The notes under the pieces were generated by a model. That model made no database searches and had not been told where the DNA came from. It saw only the letters and a list, made by a program, of their open reading frames with translations. From contig JAEOTN010000090.1 in the NCBI GenBank assembly GCA_016839865.1, forward strand, positions 1 to 10,015: a stretch of DNA of 10,015 bases, read 5' to 3'. Of the stretch, positions 6,163-10,015 are shown piece after piece (position 1 is the first letter of the stretch; every line of letters begins with the position of its first letter). This DNA comes from Promethearchaeota archaeon. Its GTDB lineage: Archaea > Asgardarchaeota > Lokiarchaeia > Sigynarchaeales > MK-D1. The position numbers were made by a program, and so were the translations under genes.

Positions 6163-7050
6163 CTAAACTGCCGAAATCTGTTTCGTGGCTCTAGTTTGTC
6201 TATCATGTGACAAAAACATAAGCTTTGTGGTGATTATTGAGAGAATTGGATATAATAAGGTCACACCCATGAAGAATATCGAGGATGTCATCTCATCCGT
6301 TGTGTTTGGACTCAACAGACCTTCCGAAAGCGCATCTATCAGATAATGCACTATCATTGAGGGAATTACGCTTTTAGTCTTCAATCTCATGTATCCCCAT
6401 GCCAAACCGAATGTAGTGGCCATAATTACCAAAAATATCACGGTAATTGGATCTTCCCCAATCGCGAGGCTTCCAAAATGAAATAATCCAAAAAAGATAG
6501 CAGAAAGTAGGACGACAATCCATCCCGAATATTTTTTTTCCAGATTCGAAAATAATACTCCTCTAAATCCGATTTCCTCAAAAAATCCAGGATTAAAAGC
6601 AGCTATCAGTAATAACCAACCTGCTTTACCATCTCCCGGTGCTTCTAAGAAAACAAATGGATTATCCGTGAAAATACCAAGCGCTAATGCCAGACCCGTT
6701 GTGACTACAACAAAAATCAGAAATGACAAAATTCCACAAAGAATGGTTTTAGCCCACGAAACTCCTTTAACTAAGCTGAGTTCTTTGGTATATTCCATTA
6801 AATTTCTTGGTTTTTGGTAAATAATGAAGAATATCACTACAAATATTGCAAGGCTGGCAATGATAAAGCGTAATCCATATGACAGAAGAGATACAGAGAT
6901 TGAACTCATCCCCAATCCAATAAGAACATCATACAATGAAAAAAGGTTTACAATGCCAAGGTACATAACTCCTACAGAAAGACTAAGGATTATGAAAAGC
7001 AGGATTGCAGTTAAGAAAGGGTGTGTTTTAAACCATTCACGCAATTTCAT
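6163..7050 (-). CDS. CPBP family intramembrane metalloprotease (Rce1/Abi-like)
   Basis: The 295-residue polytopic protein carries all three CPBP (CAAX protease and bacteriocin-processing) motifs. EEIGFR is at 158-163 (EExxxR, catalytic glutamates E158 and E159), FGLFH at 187-191 (FxxxH) and HYLID at 235-239 (HxxxD/N). About eight hydrophobic segments surround them. The family cleaves substrates within the membrane: Rce1 trims prenylated CAAX proteins in eukaryotes, while prokaryotic members act in peptide maturation, immunity or unknown roles. Here the substrate is unknown, and no prenyltransferase or CAAX protein is visible nearby. The catalytic set is complete, so it is probably active. The ATG at 7050 has no Shine-Dalgarno but has a TATA-like box about 26 bp upstream, suggesting a leaderless transcript. 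The C-terminal tail is basic and short. Confidence 0.85.
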   Translation of the reverse strand: MKLREWFKTHPFLTAILLFIILSLSVGVMYLGIVNLFSLYDVLIGLGMSSISVSLLSYGLRFIIASLAIFVVIFFIIYQKPRNLMEYTKELSLVKGVSWAKTILCGILSFLIFVVVTTGLALALGIFTDNPFVFLEAPGDGKAGWLLLIAAFNPGFFEEIGFRGVLFSNLEKKYSGWIVVLLSAIFFGLFHFGSLAIGEDPITVIFLVIMATTFGLAWGYMRLKTKSVIPSMIVHYLIDALSEGLLSPNTTDEMTSSIFFMGVTLLYPILSIITTKLMFLSHDRQTRATKQISAV

Positions 7051-7070
7051 GTATAATAAAACGTAGAAGC

Positions 7071-7080
7071 AATTAATAAA
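7071..7080 (-). promoter_or_regulatory. TATA box of the CPBP protease gene
   Basis: TTTATTAATT on the minus strand is centred about 26 bp before the ATG at 7050, the expected distance for a leaderless archaeal mRNA. No Shine-Dalgarno competes with this reading. Confidence 0.4.
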
Positions 7081-7122
7081 ACAATACTATTTTTACTGGA
7101 GATAAGAACAACAAGCAGTATT

Positions 7123-7470
7123 CTATAAGTTCCTTAGCCAATTTATTAATCCAAAACACCCAATCATACTCAACACAACTCCAATTATGCAAACTCCTGC
7201 AATAATTATTATTTCCGTCCCGGAATTTGCAAAACGACTCACCGAAACTTGTCCCACATAGTAATACCTTGTGTAATAGATACCTACTCCTCCTATTATC
7301 ATAAAACCTATTCCTAATGACGTTAACCAATAGCCCATCGAATCTAGGGATGATATCAACAATTTGGCAACGAAAGAAAATACAAATGCTAATGCTCCTA
7401 CCGCAAGCATCCCTATGAATAGTATCCGGGTTACTATCTGATTCCGTTGGCTGGATTTTTGCATTTTCAT
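7123..7470 (-). CDS. Small three-helix membrane protein, hypothetical
   Basis: I do not recognise a family. The 115-residue product has a short basic N-terminus (KMQKSSQRN), then hydrophobic helices at about 13-39, 46-67 and 85-110, and ends in NWLRNL. A tyrosine-rich loop, YYTRYYYVGQ (65-74), joins helices two and three. There is no conserved charged residue inside the helices that would hint at a transporter. M3 is an alternative start two codons later. No Shine-Dalgarno is visible; an AT-rich box at 7497-7506 lies upstream, with a perfect 6-bp-arm palindrome at 7484-7498 between the box and the start. The CPBP gene follows 72 bp downstream on the same strand but appears to have its own promoter. 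Confidence 0.6.
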   Translation of the reverse strand: MKMQKSSQRNQIVTRILFIGMLAVGALAFVFSFVAKLLISSLDSMGYWLTSLGIGFMIIGGVGIYYTRYYYVGQVSVSRFANSGTEIIIIAGVCIIGVVLSMIGCFGLINWLRNL

Positions 7471-7483
7471 ATCCGTATATTAG

Positions 7484-7498
7484 TTCTTAGAGTAAGAA
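7484..7498. promoter_or_regulatory. Palindrome between TATA-like box and start of the three-helix gene
   Basis: TTCTTAGAGTAAGAA has perfect 6-bp arms and a 3-bp spacer. It lies just downstream of a TATA-like ATATTAAAT (7497-7506, minus strand) and 13 bp before the ATG at 7470, where a bound repressor would block transcription. The operator role is inferred from position. Confidence 0.35.
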
Positions 7499-7607
7499 TT
7501 TAATATTTCTCCCATATATGCAGTAATACCTCAACATTTTATCAATAAATCACAACATAAATTGGGTGATCTTCACATCAATCTCAAATATCTTATAACA
7601 TAGTGCT

Positions 7608-7613
7608 AAAAAA
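7608..7613 (-). terminator. T-tract after the AAA-like gene
   Basis: Six consecutive T residues on the minus strand begin two bases after the TAG stop of the gene ending at 7616. Confidence 0.4.
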
Positions 7614-7615
7614 TT

Positions 7616-8161
7616 CTACTCGTCAGGTGTATCCTCGTCTTCTTCATCGCTTGTTTCCAGAATTTCTTCAATCTTAAGCCGTTCTATTACGTCATCCGAT
7701 ATTCTTCCTTTGCTGTGTGTTGCCAATATGATCAAACCTTCGTGTTTTTCCATATTCTGGAGCAACCAGTTGGTATCTATGTTTGCAAACCTATCATGAG
7801 CATCGTTAACACTCGTACGTTTACCAAACAGGGCATCTGCTTCATCAAAAAACAAAATCCAATCTTTATTTTTAGCTTTGGAAAAGATTTTGTTAAGATT
7901 TTTTTCTGTTTCACCGATATATTTGCTTGTAATCATAGCCAAATCCACTCTAAATAGGGGTTTCCCTATGCGTGAAGCTAACCAAGTGGCAGCTAAACTT
8001 AGTGATGAAGAGGTACCTATTATATGAATTCGTCTCGGCATTGACTCTTTCTCAAGTAACTTATCCAATGGCGTTTGAATAAATGAAGGGAGTTTAATTT
8101 TCTTCCCGAATACTCTCATGCGGAACGACGGATATCTTTTCACGATTTTTTTCCGGCACAT
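7616..8161 (-). CDS. Degenerate AAA+ domain protein lacking Walker A
   Basis: Residues 44-165 of this 181-residue protein follow an AAA+ ATPase core closely. FRVDLAMITSKYIGETEKNLNKIF (70-93) is the segment after Walker A. ILFFDEADALFGKR (102-115) is an intact Walker B. DAHDRFANI (120-128) and WLLQNMEKHEGLIILAT (132-148) complete the central part. The Walker A loop, normally GPPGTGKT, reads GTSSSLSL at 49-56 with no lysine. The sensor-1 asparagine after ILAT is a histidine (149), and the C-terminal lid is replaced by an acidic tail (171-181). Nucleotide hydrolysis is therefore unlikely. The 'GKR...DAHDR(Y/F)ANI' signature is one I associate with AAA+ proteins of contractile injection systems and related archaeal proteins. 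It may be a regulatory pseudo-ATPase or a decaying gene. No frameshift is visible. Confidence 0.7.
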   Translation of the reverse strand: MCRKKIVKRYPSFRMRVFGKKIKLPSFIQTPLDKLLEKESMPRRIHIIGTSSSLSLAATWLASRIGKPLFRVDLAMITSKYIGETEKNLNKIFSKAKNKDWILFFDEADALFGKRTSVNDAHDRFANIDTNWLLQNMEKHEGLIILATHSKGRISDDVIERLKIEEILETSDEEDEDTPDE

Positions 8162-8181
8162 ATAAAGACAATTATTATGAG

Positions 8182-8190
8182 TAATTTAAA
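8182..8190 (-). promoter_or_regulatory. TATA box of the AAA-like gene
   Basis: TTTAAATTA on the minus strand is centred 25 bp before the ATG at 8161, with no Shine-Dalgarno, which fits a leaderless transcript. A live promoter argues mildly against a dead gene. Confidence 0.4.
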
Positions 8191-8401
8191 CCTCATGACT
8201 AATTCTTAGCAGTTATCTACGAAATTGACTATTTCATATATCATATTTACATAAACGCTGTTATAATAACTATCTTTTATTTTTTGGCAGTATCATATAT
8301 TACTTTGTGAATTACCCAGGCCACTCTATAGGTGTACTACACTGCGAAAGAGTTGGAGTCATAGCGTAACACTGATAATACTTAATTGAATCGCTGACAT
8401 T

Positions 8402-8418
8402 ATTAGAGTAATTCTAAT
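8402..8418. promoter_or_regulatory. Inverted repeat just upstream of the gene at 8433
   Basis: ATTAGA and TCTAAT form perfect 6-bp arms around GTAAT. The dyad ends 14 bp before the GTG at 8433, a position that suits an operator. Confidence 0.3.
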
Positions 8419-8432
8419 TCCTCCAAAGAGAT

Positions 8433-8903
8433 GTGACAGTCATTTCAAAACTTGAGTATAATCAGCAGCTTTCAATTCTTCATAAAACAATTCGAGAAGA
8501 GCGAGAAAACTTGCTAGACGTATTTCGGAAACGAGAAACATTCAAACGAAATTATCAAGAAATATTAGCACATTTACATGGGAAGAATTATGTGTCTGCG
8601 GCGGAACATTATTTTTCTTCAGCAAGAAAACATCTACAAAGACGTGATTATGACACTACAAGCGTTCTAGCTCTATTGGGAACGTTATGCTTGTTTAACG
8701 CTTCCCTGGAACTTACTCAAGTTCAAGAGTTTGTGAACGGACAATTTCTAAAATCCACCTTTTCAATCAAGGTCTTGCAATTATTGATGGATGCGAAAGC
8801 GGATGGATTTGAAGATATTTATGCGGATGCATGGAATTTAATGAAAGCTATTCCCGTTTTTGAAGAAGAAAAATCTCTTATAAATAATATAGTCCCGATC
8901 TGA
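8433..8903 (+). CDS. Small all-helical protein, possibly TPR/SNAP-like
   Basis: The 156-residue product is soluble and looks entirely helical. Residues 8-46 are rich in charged residues with heptad-like spacing and could form a coiled coil. Residues 50-90 (from GKNYVSAAEHYFSSARKHL onward, with RRDYDTTSVLALLGTL) look like a TPR-type helix pair. The C-terminal half (about 107-150) ends in PVFEEEKSLI. This arrangement faintly recalls the helical repeats of alpha-SNAP and of archaeal TPR proteins, but I cannot claim homology. The start is GTG, since the overlapping ATG at 8431 is followed at once by TGA; only a weak AAAGAGAT precedes it. Convergent with the hydrolase gene 28 bp away. Function unknown; a scaffold or partner-binding role is a guess. 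Confidence 0.6.
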   Translation: MTVISKLEYNQQLSILHKTIREERENLLDVFRKRETFKRNYQEILAHLHGKNYVSAAEHYFSSARKHLQRRDYDTTSVLALLGTLCLFNASLELTQVQEFVNGQFLKSTFSIKVLQLLMDAKADGFEDIYADAWNLMKAIPVFEEEKSLINNIVPI

Positions 8904-8918
8904 CGAGCTAGCACTCCG

Positions 8919-8942
8919 TAGTTTTATAATTCTACTTTTTTT
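8919..8942 (+). terminator. T-rich terminator of the helical-protein gene
   Basis: AGTTTTAT followed by seven T residues at 8936-8942 lies 16-39 bp past the stop. The T7 run is the complement of the terminal EKK codons of the convergent hydrolase. Confidence 0.4.
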
Positions 8943-9768
8943 CCATCTTATGAACCCAGTCACGGATCACACGGATAAATTCCTTTGGTGCTTCCAAACT
9001 TGCAAAATGCCCGCAGTTCTCGAATACATGAATATTAGAATTAGGTATTGCCTCATGCATTCGTTGTGATTGTGATCGAGGGAAGATAAAATCATCATCC
9101 CCTACAAGAATTAAGGTTGGTACTTGAATCTCCTTAAGGTAAGGAGTGACGTCATAGGTTTGTATTAAAGTGTCTTGACGGATGTTAACCTCCGGAGAAT
9201 ATATTGTATCTTTAAATGAGAAATTTGTTTTTTCCTGTAATTCATCATTAAAATCGTAGAAATATAACGGCAACAAAGTAGTTAATTGATTACGAAATCC
9301 TTCAGGAGACTTATCTGCGGGAGCATCAAGAACTTTTAACATTTCCGGTGTTGGATTCTTCTTTTGTATTATTTCCATCATTTCATTTACATGATCGAAA
9401 ACAGGAACAGTATCATACAAAATCAAGTGGCTAATATGTTCGGGATGTCGAATTGCGTAGTGTAATGCCACGTATCCTCCAGCTGAGTGTCCTATTACCC
9501 CTACTTTTTTGTATCCCAACCCTTTTCGTAATTCATCCGCATCATCAGCTAATTGTTCTAAGGTTAGAGCTTCAATAGGTGGATGACCGGACCGTCCATG
9601 ATTTCGGAAGTCAAATAAGATTAGTTCCAAAAAATCACCCAAAGGATCAAAACTAGGACGAAAATAAGAGTGATCCAGTCCCAAACCCCCATGCATTACC
9701 AAAAAGGGGATACCGGAGCCAAAGCGTTCATAATATAATTCAGTTTCATTAACTTTCATTAATGTCAT
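8932..9768 (-). CDS. Alpha/beta-fold hydrolase, proline-iminopeptidase-like
   Basis: The 278-residue cytoplasmic protein has the complete alpha/beta hydrolase set. The oxyanion HGG is at 26-28 in MHGGLGLDHSYFRP, and DFRNHGRSG is at 53-61. The nucleophile elbow GHSAGG is at 93-98 with Ser95, the acid is in GDDDF at 223-227 (Asp225 most likely), and the catalytic histidine is His254 in NCGHFASLEAP. A cap of about 70 residues (125-200) sits between strands six and seven. The pattern is closest to the proline iminopeptidase and esterase group, so the chemistry is probably amide or ester hydrolysis; the true substrate is unknown. GGAGG at 9779-9783 stands 10 nt before the ATG at 9768. An alternative start is M4. 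The gene has no obvious operon partner. Confidence 0.85.
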   Translation of the reverse strand: MTLMKVNETELYYERFGSGIPFLVMHGGLGLDHSYFRPSFDPLGDFLELILFDFRNHGRSGHPPIEALTLEQLADDADELRKGLGYKKVGVIGHSAGGYVALHYAIRHPEHISHLILYDTVPVFDHVNEMMEIIQKKNPTPEMLKVLDAPADKSPEGFRNQLTTLLPLYFYDFNDELQEKTNFSFKDTIYSPEVNIRQDTLIQTYDVTPYLKEIQVPTLILVGDDDFIFPRSQSQRMHEAIPNSNIHVFENCGHFASLEAPKEFIRVIRDWVHKMEKK

Positions 9769-9778
9769 GCCTTACTTT

Positions 9779-9783
9779 CCTCC
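9779..9783 (-). promoter_or_regulatory. Shine-Dalgarno site of the hydrolase gene
   Basis: A full GGAGG on the minus strand lies 10 nt before the ATG at 9768, a slightly long but acceptable spacing. Confidence 0.5.
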
Positions 9784-9820
9784 GTAGGTTTTAAAAATGT
9801 GCTGGAAAACCACATCTACT

Positions 9821-9831
9821 GATTTAAAATT
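9821..9831 (-). promoter_or_regulatory. Possible TATA box of the hydrolase gene
   Basis: AATTTTAAATC on the minus strand would start transcription near 9800 and leave a leader of about 31 nt with the Shine-Dalgarno inside. It overlaps the stop codon of the gene upstream. A second AT box at 9789-9798 would place the start at the ATG and exclude the Shine-Dalgarno. Confidence 0.3.
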
Positions 9832-10015
9832 ACCTAAAAATAAACAGTAAAAATAACGGTGAAAGTAAACTGAATGTAAAACCAAGAGTTGAAGAAATCT
9901 TAACATGAATAATCTGCGTTTTATTTCCACAATCGATGCCAATTGCTGCTAAAAAAAGTGAACAAATCAAATTTCCAAATAGTATTACTAAAGAAACTAA
10001 GAAAAATATATATGA
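9830..10015 (-). CDS. C-terminal end of a membrane protein (enters from right edge)
   Basis: An open frame of 61 codons ends in TAA at 9830-9832 and has no start codon in the window, so it is the tail of a gene that begins beyond base 10015. The visible part begins with a strongly hydrophobic segment (residues 1-25, including FFLVSLVILFG and CSLFLAAIG). A polar loop follows (26-40, DCGNKTQ), then a second hydrophobic segment (45-60), and the protein ends in a single arginine. This reads as the last two transmembrane helices of a polytopic protein. No family can be named from this fragment. The composition is typical of coding sequence for membrane helices, but AT-rich noncoding DNA can imitate this, so confidence is moderate. 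Confidence 0.55.
   Translation of the reverse strand, partial: SYIFFLVSLVILFGNLICSLFLAAIGIDCGNKTQIIHVKISSTLGFTFSLLSPLFLLFIFR

Larger units (their letters stand above)
8162..8432. other. 271-bp divergent intergenic region
   Basis: This gap separates the AAA-like gene from the helical-protein gene. It holds the minus-strand TATA box above and small perfect dyads at 8260-8270 (GTTATAATAAC), 8332-8342 (GTGTACTACAC) and 8402-8418. The stretch at about 8310-8370 is less AT-rich than its surroundings. I see no tRNA fold, no convincing small gene and no clear plus-strand TATA box. Confidence 0.4.

Noticed and set aside
7073..7330. Minus-strand open frame of 85 codons overlapping the three-helix gene
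   Set aside because: It is out of frame with the gene at 7123-7470, whose helices are clear; the alternative peptide has no coherent hydrophobic or domain pattern.
6163..8161. CPBP protease, small membrane protein and AAA-like gene as one defence or toxin-maturation operon
   Set aside because: Each gene has its own TATA-like box, gaps are 72 and 145 bp, and a T-tract follows the AAA-like gene; nothing shows co-function.
8260..8342. 11-bp palindromes GTTATAATAAC and GTGTACTACAC
   Set aside because: Each is short enough to arise by chance in 270 bp of AT-rich DNA and neither sits at a defined promoter position, so they are not called as operators.
8310..8370. Less AT-rich stretch that might be a tRNA or small RNA
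   Set aside because: No cloverleaf, no T-loop GTTCGA-like motif and no long stem can be drawn; only an 11-bp palindrome is present.

Overview
This window looks archaeal, and the best guess is an Asgard (Promethearchaeota) or similar low-GC archaeon. The evidence is TATA-like boxes placed about 26 bp upstream of starts or inferred transcription starts, a mix of Shine-Dalgarno-led and apparently leaderless genes, several GTG starts, and T-tract rather than hairpin terminators. A secreted WNxT(Y/F)GG-repeat protein with a single C-terminal membrane anchor is a type I recall from Asgard and Thermoplasmata genomes. No rRNA, tRNA or phylogenetic marker gene is present, so the lineage is an inference.

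Layout. (1) Bases 1-378, minus: the N-terminal part of a GNAT-like acetyltransferase that runs off the left edge. (2) 474-1343, plus: a membrane-anchored extracytoplasmic protein resembling a nucleoside-hydrolase-like family. (3) 1507-1926, plus: a SnoaL/NTF2-like protein, convergent with (4) 1923-3029, minus: a lone DppB/OppB-type ABC permease. (5) 3055-3741, minus: a six-helix membrane protein that may be co-transcribed with the permease. (6) 4027-4581, plus: another multi-helix membrane protein. (7) 4636-6015, minus: a probable seven-bladed, glycosylated surface beta-propeller. (8) 6163-7050, minus: a CPBP (Rce1-like) intramembrane protease. (9) 7123-7470, minus: a small three-helix membrane protein. 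(10) 7616-8161, minus: a short, degenerate AAA+ domain without a Walker A motif. (11) 8433-8903, plus: a small helical protein. (12) 8932-9768, minus: an alpha/beta hydrolase. (13) 9830-10015, minus: the C-terminal end of a membrane protein that enters from the right edge.

The genes do not form an obvious pathway. Most appear to be single-gene transcription units with their own promoters, and seven of the thirteen are predicted membrane or surface proteins. The only plausible operon is 3741 to 1923 (membrane protein plus ABC permease, 25 bp apart). I found no CRISPR array, insertion sequence, integrase or complete defence system.

The items most worth a second look are the AAA+ protein with an intact Walker B but no Walker A, the per-blade sequons and cysteines of the propeller protein, the nested inverted repeats in the leader of the SnoaL-like gene, a 17-bp dyad upstream of the gene at 4027, and convergent gene pairs in which lysine codons of one gene supply the T-tract behind the other.
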